Below are positions 23,194 through 34,900 of a stretch of 43,136 nucleotides of DNA, in pieces (the stretch's first letter is position 1; every line of letters begins with the position of its first letter). Made by a program: the position numbers and the translations under genes. The DNA comes from Agaricus subrufescens (taxonomy: Eukaryota > Basidiomycota > Agaricomycetes > Agaricales > Agaricaceae): assembly GCA_029945375.1 (NCBI GenBank), contig JAQOTE010000023.1, positions 1 through 43,136 of the forward strand, in the 5' to 3' direction. The notes under the pieces were generated by a model. The model did not search any database and had not been told where the DNA came from. It saw nothing but the letters and a program-made list of their open reading frames with translations.

Positions 23194-24528
23194 TTAGGTG
23201 CCCTTGTTAAGCATACCCGTCAAAGTATCTTGTTGTTGTGCGAGGAACTCGTAACGGCGTACAGAAACTTCCAAGTCCTGAGCAGCCGAAACTAATTGGC
23301 CATTAGTGACCAAGTATCTAGCCTCCAAGTTGTGCTTGGATGAGGTCTTGAGGGCGGCATGGTCGACCTCGAGGGCGGAAGCGGCAAGTCCTTGTACAAC
23401 ACTAAGAAGGCCTTTGCCTAATAGATATGCATCAGTACAGATCATAAACTAGCTAGTAGCAGATACCGCACCAGAATGTAACGGGGCAGTTATGGATGCC
23501 GCAGTACCCATACCAGTAAGGAGCTGTACAGCGCGTTTGTAAGTCCAGCTACTAGTATCCAAGCCGGGCACAGTGGCATAAGGAATACGCACCGTCTGGG
23601 GACGAATAGGAGATGGCCCCTGAAACGACCAGATAGAGAGGACTAATCAGGAATGGGTGCGATATCAGAAGTAGTTAGTTGCACGCACCGCAGCAGAACA
23701 AGAGTTGCTTCGAGTTCTGGCGGAAGAGGCTTCACTACCTGGGGCAGTGGGGACGAGAGAAGGAATAGACCCATCATCGTCGATCTCCATGGCCTAGGGG
23801 CGATATTAACCACTAGTTAAGAAACAAGAAGAAGATCAGCTTACGTTAGATGTAGCAGGGAGCTTAGGAGCATTATGAGGAGGGACGACAACGACCTCCT
23901 CTTCGCTACCGCTATCGCTACTCTCGACAGTGGCAGAGGACTTAATAGTCTTAGCATAACGACGCTGAATCCTCATCAGCACCTAATAGAGCAAGTAGCT
24001 AGAGGTTTACCTTTTTAGAAGGAGGGACGTTAGACGCCTCAGACCCAGCCGAGGAACCTTTAGTGCTGATATTGGATACAGGGGTGGCGTTGCCGGACGA
24101 GGGACCCTTGGTACGAGTCTTCTGTTCCAGGATCTCAACTAGCCTGGAGTATACAGTGGGATACTTGTAATCCTTTTCGAAATTGTCCTGCCAGTGGTCG
24201 AAACAGCGTTTAGTACGGCCCAGCAATTTGAATATCTCGGGCTTGTCAACGGCTGCGGGATCGGACTTGAGCTGCTGTAGCAAGGCAGTCTGTATGGCAT
24301 CGTTAGATAAAACTAAAATAGGACAAGCTAGCCACAACGCACAGCAGAATCAGGCACCAGGGACAAGGCATTGCCTACAGAACCTCGAGTGGTTTGTTTC
24401 GACTCGTAGCGATTGACGCGATGGTGATAATTAGTGACATTATCTTCCAACTCGGTCTTAGCTAGTTGCGTATCGGGACGTAAACCGCCAGAAGGGCCAG
24501 TAGGGGCATTGGAAGGGGTCGAAGACAT
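23194..24528 (-). CDS. Antisense accessory gene A of the retrotransposon, unknown function
   Basis: Six exons splice in phase from ATG 24528: 24528-24343, 24289-24011, 23964-23845, 23793-23689, 23619-23514 and 23417-23194 (TAA). The product is about 339 residues, beginning MSSTPSNAPTG. An in-frame ATG at 24642 would add 38 residues. However, a TATA box (24597-24591) lies inside that extension, which favours 24528. Introns are 46-97 nt and GT-AG; the last (23513-23418) is the longest and least certain. I recognise no domain. The first third looks helical (around FKLLGRTKRCFDHWQDNFEK), the middle is Ser-rich with an acidic SGSEEE patch, and the last ~75 residues look helical. The gene converges on pol with 125 bp between stop codons. 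Confidence 0.62.
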
Positions 24529-24590
24529 GTAGGGCGAATCGAGGGTAGGGTAGGCGGTTCGATGTCTGAAAATAAACCGAGGAGGGCCTC

Positions 24591-24597
24591 TTTTATA
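24591..24597 (-). promoter_or_regulatory. TATA box of antisense gene A
   Basis: GGCTATAAAAG on the minus strand, 63-69 bp upstream of ATG 24528. Confidence 0.5.
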
Positions 24598-24642
24598 GCC
24601 GCCTCGACCAGCAAAATCAGATACGAAGCGAACTCGACCCAT

Positions 24643-25335
24643 GGCATCCTGCTAGCTAGTGAGCGATAATAAAGCATGGGTAGGGGGACTTGTTCACTTC
24701 TCGGGTACCTACCGACCACATGCTCCAGAGCACGTAACTTGGTAGTTCGGAAAAATGTAAGCGGCATTCGCTTAGACCTGCACACTTGTAAAGGACGTGC
24801 TAGCTGGTGTCACAAGGGCAACTTATGCACTAAGTGTTCGACGAGGGCGTCTTAAACATATAGTGGGGGGGAGGGGTAAAAGAGAACCTCCGTAGGTTTT
24901 TTCAGGCCAGGCCGTAAGCAGCAAGGGAATATACAAGACCTTTACCTCGCAAAAAGACAGAAAAGCAACCAGCCTAATGCTGGGAAGAGATCGGCTTCCG
25001 ATCTACTCTAAAAAGAGGAGCGATCGGATTACAGATAGCCCAATTTCAAATAACAGAGCGAAATCTCAAAGGTATGACGCGATGAAATAATTGCCACCAG
25101 AAGGAGATAAGTTGTAGTTACGGATCAAGAATCCGATTAGGGCACCAGCTAGCTGTTTGCGGAAACACAAGCTAGGAACGGAACAACAGAAATTTGAATT
25201 CAGTACTTTAACTACGACAGAGATGGGAGTGGATACCCGAGTTAAGTACAGATTCAAAACAAGACAACAGCAAGATAAGACAGAAAAATAAAATGAAACC
25301 GTGGCAGAAATGGAGACCCCACCAGCAGACGACGA
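24643..25335. other. Spacer between antisense genes A and B
   Basis: About 690 bp between the 5' side of gene A and the stop of gene B. No spliced frame, RNA gene or strong repeat was seen. It should hold the 3' UTR of gene B and upstream elements of gene A. Confidence 0.4.
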
Positions 25336-27122
25336 TCAAACGGCAGACTCGTCCACCACAGCCTTGCCTTTGCCTTTGGACGGCGAGGAGCGAGAAGAGG
25401 AGGTAATGGGGACGACGGCCTCAGCGGCCACCTCCTCTTCAGAAGCATCTTCATCGGCGGCCTCCTCTCCAGCAAGTTCGTCATTGACAGAATCTTCAGA
25501 AGCCTCAGTTGGCTGGCGAAAGTGCATCTCCTGAGCCATCGTATTACGAGTTGAAAAACTAGCATGAAGGGGGGGCCTCTCCGGGAGGTTACTCCAGTAA
25601 TGACCGCCACGGTGCAAGTCGTCGGTCTCATGAATAAAGTTCATCATGTCGCCGTAAGCCTGATAGAGACGAAGAGCGGCTTCATGAGAAGCTTCGGGGG
25701 CGCCAGGGGACGGAAAGAATTGTTCACAAATCTCGAAAAGCGTATCGAGTTGCGAACGATCCTTGACGAGATGGGCGTTGACGAAATAATCGGGATCGTG
25801 GGCATGCACTGCTCGAGCTTGCAAAATCTCCGCGGCGTGACAGGCACAATCAGACAGAAGACGAGCTTGGGACAATGACAGAAGCTTCTGTTGCATCGTC
25901 AATTGAGTGTAACCAACGCTAAGATTGCGCGCGGCAACACGAAGAGCTAGAAAAGAAGTAAAACCGACAAAATCAGTACAGAAAAAGACCAAAGAGAAAA
26001 GACGTACAGGACTCGCTAGAGAGACCATGAGAACGGAGGGCCTCGGCCAAGAATTGGACCACAGGCGCAGGCTTATTGTGGGAGCAATGGGAACGGCCTT
26101 TAGCGCGACAAGTTAAACATGCAGCACCAGCTATAGCAGCGCTGAGTTCGTCACGCACGTCCGCCGTCGCTGCCCGAGTCTCACCAGAAAGAGTATCGTA
26201 AGAATGATCACAGATGTTGAAATTCAACAAACAAGAGATACAACCGCCATCCGGGACCGCACGAGAGCAGATATCAGAAGCCATAGTGAAGAGGCTAGCC
26301 GTATGATCAAGGATGGGGGTGCCAGCAACAATACCATAGTCCCGTACTAAGTCGTCGCTACGACGTAAGCCTGTAAAAGAGCAGATCAGCGAAACTAGTT
26401 TAAAAAGAAACGGAAGTCTTCAAAACATACCACTGCCACGAACCGGGGGGGGGTGTTTCTTATCGAATTTGGCCTTCTCAGTGATAGTAAGCAAGGCGCC
26501 TTTGCGACGCTCGATAGGGTCCGCCTTCGGAGCTTTCGTTTTGGCAGGGAGGGTTGTTTTGGACGTGGAAGCGGGAGGAGTAGCTTTGATTTTGGAAGCG
26601 GCAGCAGACTGACGCGCAGAGGTGCGAGGAGCTTTAGCGGAAACCACCTCAGGCGAAACAGAACGAGGGCGCTTCTGGCCGCGGGCTGGGCGCTCAGCAG
26701 AATCGTTAGCCAATTCGTCAACGCTTCCTTCGGCAGTTTCATCGGCGGAATCCTCGCTAGACACCGAACAATCAATAGCATCCCTAGTTAGTATCATCCT
26801 AAGGATCGACTCACGGATCAGAAGCAACGGGGTCCTCTACCTCAACAACGGGAAGAGGGTCCGGTTCAGCGGCTTGCAACTTCGCCAGTTTCTCGGCGAG
26901 GGCAGTCTCCTCAGCGCGAGCTTGTGCGAGTACGCGAGCAGCAGTCTTTGCAGTCAAAGAGGCCTTCAAAGCCACAAGCGCCGCCGACGGAGGGGCAGAT
27001 GTAGTAGCAGAAGAAGCGGCGACCTTTTCCTGTTTGATATGGGGCCGAGACTTAGATTTGGGAGCAGTTTGAGGCTTCGAGGCGACAGTAGACTTGCGAG
27101 GCTTGGGTTTAGCAGCAGGCAT
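25336..27122 (-). CDS. Antisense accessory gene B: Cys-rich putative nuclear protein
   Basis: Four exons (27122-26815, 26756-26431, 26370-26008, 25946-25336) keep phase and encode 535 residues from ATG 27122 to TGA 25338-25336. Intron 1 has a TACTAAC branch point. Residues 1-60 are Lys/Pro-rich and basic. A RGQKRPRS stretch near 130 resembles a nuclear localisation signal. Around residues 245-310 the cysteines follow CISCLLNFNIC, 30 residues, then CLTCRAKGRSHC. This is C-x2-C-x6-C-x30-C-x2-C-x7-C, like a fungal Zn2Cys6 cluster with an enlarged linker; extra His and Cys lie nearby. The last ~70 residues are strongly acidic, then basic. DNA binding or transcription control is inferred from this layout only, and an RNA-binding or Gag-partner role is equally open. 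Confidence 0.66.
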
Positions 27123-27724
27123 CGTAGAAGCAGGAGGCAAGAAACAAAGGACACGCTACCAAGCCAAGGAAACGTTTATATAAGGCGTTCCCGGCCGAGT
27201 TGGTAGTTGGCCGAGCCCGTAACCGCCGTACCTAATAAAGCAACGCCACCTACCTAATCCTATGCCATCGCAGGAACACGATTAAAATCGGACGAGACAA
27301 AAAGCACGGACGAGCTGTTTTGTCCATCCATACCAGTTACAGCGATGTTTCTGTCTCTACACAAGTGAGCTAGACAGTAAAAAGACAGAAGAATCAGTAG
27401 CTATCGAGGAACGGAGGATAAGGTATAAAAATAGAAGCGGAGATAGCGAGTCCGATCAAGCGATGGAGGATCCGCCAACCCGGGAACTAACTAGTTAACC
27501 CCGAGGTCCGAGATCTAAAAATATTCGCCACGTGTACCCAATATTCCGCACCCCGTAGTTAAAATGACAGGCAGACCGCTAGTTCCTAAAACATCAGCAA
27601 CACGTGTGGCTAAAAGCACCCGAGGGATTCGCGTAGGCACAAGTCAGTATACCAGAAGCATGGCAACAGCCCCGATAAACTCAGAAATATCCAGCAGTTC
27701 GATGACTGGGGACAGTCAGCTTAT
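27123..27724. other. Upstream region of gene B
   Basis: 600 bp without a supported gene. It includes the minus-strand TATA box and, on the plus strand, a TATAAAAA at about 27424 of unknown use. Confidence 0.4.
27177..27184 (-). promoter_or_regulatory. TATA box of antisense gene B
   Basis: TATATAAA on the minus strand, about 55 bp upstream of ATG 27122, in a position like the TATA box of gene A. Confidence 0.5.
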
Positions 27725-27737
27725 AGTGAGGGGGAGA
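27725..27737 (+). other. Polypurine tract
   Basis: AGTGAGGGGGAGA directly abuts the TGATACGG start of the 3' LTR, as expected for the plus-strand primer of reverse transcription. Confidence 0.7.
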
Positions 27738-29094
27738 TGATACGGCCCGCGCCGTTTTACGCGTAGAAATGTACTAGCTAGTATTTACAAGGGTATAACA
27801 CCCACTAGCCAAGGTGCAGGGTCAGAACCTAACCATCTCTCGACACCTCAATAGTATATCTCGTAGTCTAATAAATCCGCCTTGACTCTTATACGGGAAA
27901 ACTGTACCGTGTAAGGCAAATATAGTCACTAGCTACCAGGAATGATCCGAGTAGAGGCATTAGATCTGGTGGTGACAACTAATTAGGCCGAAATACGACG
28001 ATGACGCTCTAACTACCTAGACGAAACGTCGATTTATGCTTAGCGAAACTACAGATCACTCCTCCCGAGATATACTATTCGAAGCAGTTGACCCGCAGAA
28101 GACATCGGCTCGGACAGGGAACGGCTATCATGCAAACTAGTGAGCTGAAATCCCATCAGATTATCGTGGACCCACTAGCTAGCCGGACATATCACCGATT
28201 AGGATTCTCATCACATATCGATAACGAATCTGAACGGGTAGAACGTTCAGCCAAGCGGCCTTCGGCATTCTGAAACCTGACAACGTACCCATGTGGATGC
28301 CAGGGGTAGCACAATGAAGACTAGCTACCATTGTTAGTTAGAAGGGGTAAGGTGCTAAGCGACATCAGGCAGCATCTGCTCCAACCATGATTATTGGTGT
28401 GGATAGGATCTATCCATACCCTCAGCCCAGTCCATATGATACCCTTAGTAATAGTAGAACTACTTTGTTAATATTTGTATGCATAATGTGAATATAAAAA
28501 CCCTCTAGCTAGCGTCAAGAAAGGCAAGCAATCTCCTGCCCGTGTCTAGCTTTGAGGATCGTGATTTGTAAAGTAGCAATCTAATAAGTGAATAACAACT
28601 AGCTTGCAAGAGAGCTTCTAGAAAAACTCAGACTAGTTCAACAGTTCCGCGTCGGAGACGCTACCCGTTCAGAGAATTCACTAGGTTGACAGTGATACGA
28701 TAGTTTAAGAGACTAGCTGACTACCATCGCACGCTTATATCAGCAGAGGTGTAAGTCGGTGCTAGTTTGAGTTGGTGGTGCGGGGTCGGTGGATAACTGG
28801 CGAGTTAGATCATCGCAGCTCCTCATTAAACGTCATTGGTGCGCTTAGTTTGGCTACAACGCAGTAGCTAGAGTTCAAAGTTCATAGCCCCTTCAGCCCC
28901 GTTCAGTAGCTAGAACAAGTTTGAGGATTCTTTTATTTGGAATTCCTTCTTTATTAACTTTAACTTCAGGAAATAACCCAGCACTATAACGAACATCTCC
29001 CCACACGAACTTGCATTTACGAGTACTAGTTAGTGAAGTGTGGTGTGTTTATTAAACTAGCTACACCCTTAACGTTTCATTTACTACCTCTACA
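27738..29094 (+). repeat. 3' LTR (LTR2)
   Basis: 1357 bp, TGATACGG...CTCTACA. In the block at about 27820-27890 it matches LTR3 rather than LTR1. Just to its right the sequence runs straight into LINE ORF1 coding sequence, with no duplicated target. Confidence 0.9.
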
Positions 29095-31872
29095 TCGCTG
29101 AACATGGTTTCAATCCTAAAGACAATCTGCTCAGCAGGAAGAGCAGATCCAAGGCGAGTAGCGTTCGTTCATCTTCTGCCATACCTGCTAGAAGAACTCC
29201 TGCCCTGACCGGGGCCACTAACCAACTAACCGAGGACAACCTCCTTGCACACACCCAGCATGCAAATGAGGACCCCACAAGGCCCACACGAGGTCGTTCC
29301 AGAACCACTTCCATTATCATCACCCCCCCACGTGCCCCCTCCATTGTTTTGGACTCATCTGAGGCATCCCTCACTAGGTCAGAAAAGACGAGGCCAGACG
29401 TCAAATGCCGGATACTTACGGCAACATGATGGATGAAGATACTCACCGCACTTTCCATGAACAGATCAAAGGTGATAAATTCCAGCAAATGAAAAGCAAA
29501 GACATTGAAAGACATCTTCAAGCTCAATTCAGCCGCTCCTGAGCTCCCTCCCCCTCCCCCCGACAACAGTCACACTCCCCCACCCAATCTGAATCAGCGA
29601 TCCTTCTCAAGGCCTGCATGGAACAAGAAGAAAACAAAGCACTTGGCATGCTCTCTGAAGAGCAAATCAGGCAAAACCACGTCATGGAGGTTAGAATCGA
29701 TACTAACATAGCCACTAACAACCACCATAACAGCACTCCACGCGCTGCCAATACCCCTGAACCCAACCCTGGCCCACTCACTCCCCCCACTAATAAGCGC
29801 ATCCTCATCGACTTAGACAGAACCCCAAGATCCCCCGCTATTGTGGTGGTAGATCAAGCCACCTACGCTGCCCTCAAACGCACAGAGTCTGATGTAAACC
29901 CTATGCACATCACTAGCTCACAGGCACAGGAAGAGTTTGAAGTGTCAATCATGATGAGTAAAGTCCAGACAAACCACATCAGAAACCAACAATTCTCCCG
30001 CCTGGTATCCCCCTCCCTGGCCAACACAAAGGACATGTTCTCATTCGAAGAACTTTCCCACATTAGAGAAATATGGGCCGAACTCGCCACCTACTATGCT
30101 AACTTCGACCCAGACCACATCACTAACACTCATGCCCTAGCAGAACCAGCATACATGTTCATCAAACTATACGAAAAAACCAAATGGGCCACAGTCAAAG
30201 TCAGCCACGGTAATGCTAAAGACTTATATAAAGGTAATGACCCCATTGCCCCCCACACCGAATCTATCCCCCAACACATGGACACAAGCGAAGATCCATC
30301 CCCCTCACATGTACCTCAAGCCCCCTCAGGCTCCCCAGCCTCCCCTACGTTGTCATACACCGACCTCCCTCCCTGGAACGACCCTAACCCCAACTTCCCC
30401 CCCCCTCCCTACCCCCATGCCGGTGACCAAGAAACCTTCGCCCGCCCAAATGAAGCCCATCCCCCAACCCGTCAAAGTGGGCCTGCCTTGCCCCCTCCCC
30501 ATTACAGCTCCTGCCAAACCTCTTCCCAACCCCAGCACCCACAGAATCGCTATTGCATCCCCACTCTCCAAATCCGAGATTGACGCTCTAGCAGCCAAAA
30601 GCGTCACCGGCACCATTACCTCCCTGGAAGTCACTGTCGCTCAGAACCACAAAAACCATCATGTCACCATAGGGGCTCGAGCTGACGAGAAAGAAAGAGC
30701 AGCTATCCAGGAACACATCTGCATCCACAAGGAAAAGTACGGAGGCACTAAACCTACCCCTCCTAATCCCCCCAGCAAAGACTCCCTTAAAACCACCCCC
30801 AAACCTTCCTACACCCAGGCCGCTAGACCATCACCCCCTACCCAAGGCGCCTTCACGCCTGAAGCCATGAATATCATTAAATCATGCCTAGACCAAGGCA
30901 TGACCCTGGACCACATCATGGAAATAACTGGCGGCGGCCCCCCCCCCCCCTCCCCCTAAGGCGGCACCCAAAAAGATCAACCCTAGATCCATCCCCACCC
31001 CACGCTCTACCGCCATCTCTAAAGGCCCCAGCCATAAATCAGCCATTTTCCCCCTAGACAGCAACCTTCTAGACACTCATTTCGCCCACCCCGAAGAAGT
31101 CATCGAAGGTATTAATAAGTATCTCACTAAAGTGGATAGCAGCATGCATGCAGAAACTGTCAAAGTCACATTCAAAACTGCCCACGTCTTCCTGAACGAA
31201 GTTCCCAGCCAAGGAGGTTATCAACTCCTCTGAAACGCCCTTGTTTCCGCCCTTGACCTGATGGGTGACCCTGACATCTACCCCCTCCCATTTGCACCCC
31301 AATCTGAAGCTCACCTCATCCTTAAAGGATTTGACCTATACACCACCTGGTTCAGCACTAGACCAGAAGATCAACTTACTGGAGAACAGGTTATTGAACA
31401 TCTAAGTGAATGTTCCTGCCTAAATGGACTAACTTGTGTTCGCATTCCCAGAATTGTTAAATCTAGAGGATCAGTCGATGCGGCTGTCATCTTCGTAGAT
31501 GTATGGGACTCACAGAATGGCCTCGTCACCAGGGACATTGTCAACAAGCCATACCATATCGCAGGTAAACTCATCAGGGTTGAGTACACCTGTCCTAGGG
31601 AATTCGTCCCACAATGCCAGAAATGCTGGTCCTGGACACACAGTACCAGAACATGTTGCATTAACCATAACAGGTGCTCACGTTGCAGAGGAGGCCACCA
31701 TACCGAGAACCACAATATTCACGCCGAGTGCTGTGCCGAAGAACACAACAAAACAGGTAACCCCATCGAGTGCCCCCATCCCCTATCATGTAAAAACTGC
31801 GGCGAAAGCCACTCTGCTAACGATGCCGCATGCATTTATAAACAGAACCAGCACAACAAAGAATGGCACTGA
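29095..31872 (+). pseudogene. LINE copy 1 ORF1 (zinc-knuckle Gag-like), frameshifted
   Basis: Coding similarity can be followed in several frames: 29096 to ~29410, ~29430-29535, 29618-30583, to 30959 in another frame, then on to TGA at 31870-31872. One frame change coincides with a 13-C run at 30938-30950, and an in-frame stop occurs near 31231. The N-terminus is missing at the LTR. The last third has three CCHC-like knuckles (CQKCWSWTHSTRTC, CSRCRGGHH, CKNCGESHSANDAAC), as in ORF1 proteins that coat LINE RNA. A proline-rich linker lies in the middle. Confidence 0.7.
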
Positions 31873-31951
31873 ATTCACGCCATTGAAGATAGAGCCTGAA
31901 GATCCGTAAACACCAAAGTGGCCATCGCCGAAGCCACACACCCCAAGGTAA

Positions 31952-34900
31952 ATGTTTAATATGTCTAGTACACCGAACGTAAACCCAGACAAGTGTCGAA
32001 TACTCGCCCCCCCTATATTTAACATCTGGTCTTTTAACACTAACAAAAGTTGGGACAATACCGTGCTCACTCTAGAATGCTGTGCCCCATTCATCGATAT
32101 CTTACTTTTTCAGGAACCAGGATGGAGACGTGTTTGCACACAACCATCCACATCTAATCAAGAGGGTGATGACACTTACGGTCCCCCCATCCACCCTTCA
32201 TGGATACCCCTTCTCCCAGCATTCGACAACATGGACCCTAATGCCTTTCATCCATGCGTACTCACATATATTAATAAAAGGCTTCAGTCATTAAACCCTC
32301 AATACCGGTCCGATATCATCAAGCACAAAGACGTCTCCCTTATCACACTTAAACACCCAGGCCCCCTCCAACATTTCACCAACAACCTGAACATCTATAA
32401 CGATAGCCGCACCCACGAAGGACTCATTATCCTTGAAACTAACCAACACCGATTCCCAGATATAGACATATGTGCTGGTGACTTCAACATCCAAGACGCA
32501 GAATGGGACCAAGGGGCTAGAGCGCATTATGGCCCCAATTCATTAAGTTCCAGACTCACTAATGCCACCAGCTCCTTAGGAACCCTACGTGCTACTCCAT
32601 CCAACCCTGACGTCCCCACTCATATCCCCCACCAAAGAGAAGGAGCACGACCATCTATCATTGACTTATGCTTTGCCTCCCCCCACCTCATCGAAGACCA
32701 GCGGTTCAGCATCACAACTCAGGACAATGACATCAGCAGGTTTAATTCCGACCACAACCTGGTCCTCATCAAAATCCCCAACAAAGGCCAGGAAGACACC
32801 ATAGGTAAACTGTTCATCAACCGATATTCTAAAGAGGAAGATGCGTTTGTTACGGACGTCATCAGAGAAACTAACTCCCTCAGAACTAAAATGGGTCTAC
32901 CCGCTGACAAGGACCAGATCAAAGCCTTTACCACAGGTATGGCCAAAATCCTCACTGATGCCTGGAACTGCCATTTGGTCATGGCTAAACCGTCTCGCCA
33001 TTCCAAAAAATGGTGGGACAAGGAATGTAAAACGCTATTCAATGACATGAGGCTTAACCACCAACATGGTCAAAGATGCAATCCGATCAAGTATACTAAC
33101 CTTAGAAAGGTTGCAAAAGCAAAAAAGAATGCCCACTATAGCAAAGCCATTAAGTATACGGCGGTCGACAAGAAAAGACCATGGGACCTCATCAACTGGA
33201 CATGCGAATGCAGACTCCCGGCTACTGAAGCCATCCTGGACCAGAACGGCAACCCTTGTAACGATGACACTTCTCTCTTTGATGCTATCCACTCTACCTT
33301 TAACTCTGCTAATGACCGCAAAGTCACCTTTGAAAGCGTCACAAAACACTTACCTCCCCTCACCCCTAGACAATGGAACCCATTCTCCCCTCTAGAACTC
33401 ACTGACACATTACATAGCTGTTCAAAGAACTTGGCTCCAGGACCAGATCATGTATCGTGGCACCTCCTCAAGCGAATCATAAAGACATCCCCAGAATTCA
33501 CAGCCACCCTCATCTCTCTATGCAACGCATGCGTCCAAAACGGCACATGGCCCTCCCACTTCAAAGAATCTATGTCGGTAATCATTCCCAAACCAAACAA
33601 ACCGACATACGACAAGATCAAGTCCTTCTGCCCCATCGTCCTCCTTAACACCACCAGCAAATTATTTGAGAAAATCATTGCCACCCACCTGCAGTTCGAC
33701 GGCATCACCCACAACATTATTCACCCTTGCCAGACCGGCGGCATCCTGCAGAGGTCTACCGAGGACACAGCCATTGCTATCACACACATGGTCAGAAACA
33801 CGTGGAGCTGCAAACAAGTGGTCTCCGTCCTAGCATTTGATATTGCCCAATTTTTCCCATCCCTTAATCACTCTATCCTATGCGACGTACTCACACATTT
33901 CGGATACCCCCCACAGATAGTATCGTTCTTCTCAGACTACTTTGTCAACCGATTCACATCATATAACATTAATAACAAAAAATCACAAAAATACGCATGC
34001 GACGTAGGAGTCGGACAAGGAAGCGCACTATTGCCTATCCTATCCACACTCTATATCTCTCCTATTTTTCATTTGTTGGACCAGTGGATTGTACATGACA
34101 ACTCATTCATCAAACCCATTTCCTCCTTCCTTTCTTATGTAGACGATGGACTCCTCGTAGCTACGGACTCAGACTATTCATCTACTCATGAAACTCTCCT
34201 CCGCACATATACTCACATCACATCATTATTTACAGAATTCAGGCTTGTCATGGAACATTCCAAGATGGAGCTCTTCAATTTCGCCAAAAAGCCTGGCGAC
34301 CCCAACCCACCTATCGACCTTGGTGTCGAACCTTTCACTGGTAACCACCCCCTGTCTGCTAAAACCGTCTGGAGATACCTAGGTATCTTCTTCAACCGGT
34401 CCCTCACCTTCAAAGATCACGTCAAAAGATACACGACTAGATCTTTCTCAGCTGCCAAATGCCTCAGAATCTTGGGAAACTCCGCACGAGGCCTCCTCCC
34501 CCACCACAAAAAGCTCCTATACACATCCTGTGTCATCCCTATCACCACATACAGCCTTAGATGCTGGTACCACCCCGGCACCAGAGGCTTTGCCACCAAC
34601 ACCAAAACCTTCAACGCCATGCATCAAGCCGTGTCCTTATGGATCACAGGAGCATTCCACACCACTCCGACCGGCGACGCCATGGCAATGGCGGGTCTTG
34701 TACCAATGCACATCACTCTTAAAAAGCTTCATGACAAATCCGTCGCCCGCCTGTCCACTCTTCATCGTGGCCACCCGATCCTCACCCTTACGTATCAACA
34801 TATGGCCCAGGGTACTACTGTAAGTTGCACCCGGAGAGTTTAGAAATGATGTCTAAAACATGAAGGAAGATCGCTAAGTCCCCACTTGATGTCAGCAACC

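Larger units (their letters stand above)
14785..29094 (+). mobile_element. 14.3-kb Ty3-type LTR retrotransposon with two antisense genes
   Basis: The order is 5' LTR, tRNA primer site, gag, pro, pol (RT-RNase H-integrase), two minus-strand genes, polypurine tract and 3' LTR. RT before integrase is the Ty3/Metaviridae order. Gag, pro and pol have no internal stops, and both antisense genes splice cleanly, so the interior looks young. The flanks do not match: CCGT left (14781-14784), TCGC right (29095-29098). Solo LTRs of related sequence elsewhere in the window have perfect 4-bp duplications. Together with a divergent block between the two LTRs, this suggests a recombinant element rather than a simple insertion. 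Confidence 0.85.

Noticed and set aside
25973..26284. Single-exon reading of the Cys-rich region
   Set aside because: The frame enters and leaves through good splice sites and joins flanking exons in phase; it is an internal exon of gene B.
26784..26814. Very short (~31 nt) first intron for gene B
   Set aside because: The branch point TACTAAC would sit only a few bases from that AG. The next AG at 26758-26757 gives a normal 58-nt intron and keeps frame.
26621..27206. 194-codon plus-strand frame
   Set aside because: Arg/Ser-rich shadow of antisense gene B, whose spliced frame is supported by phase and branch points.
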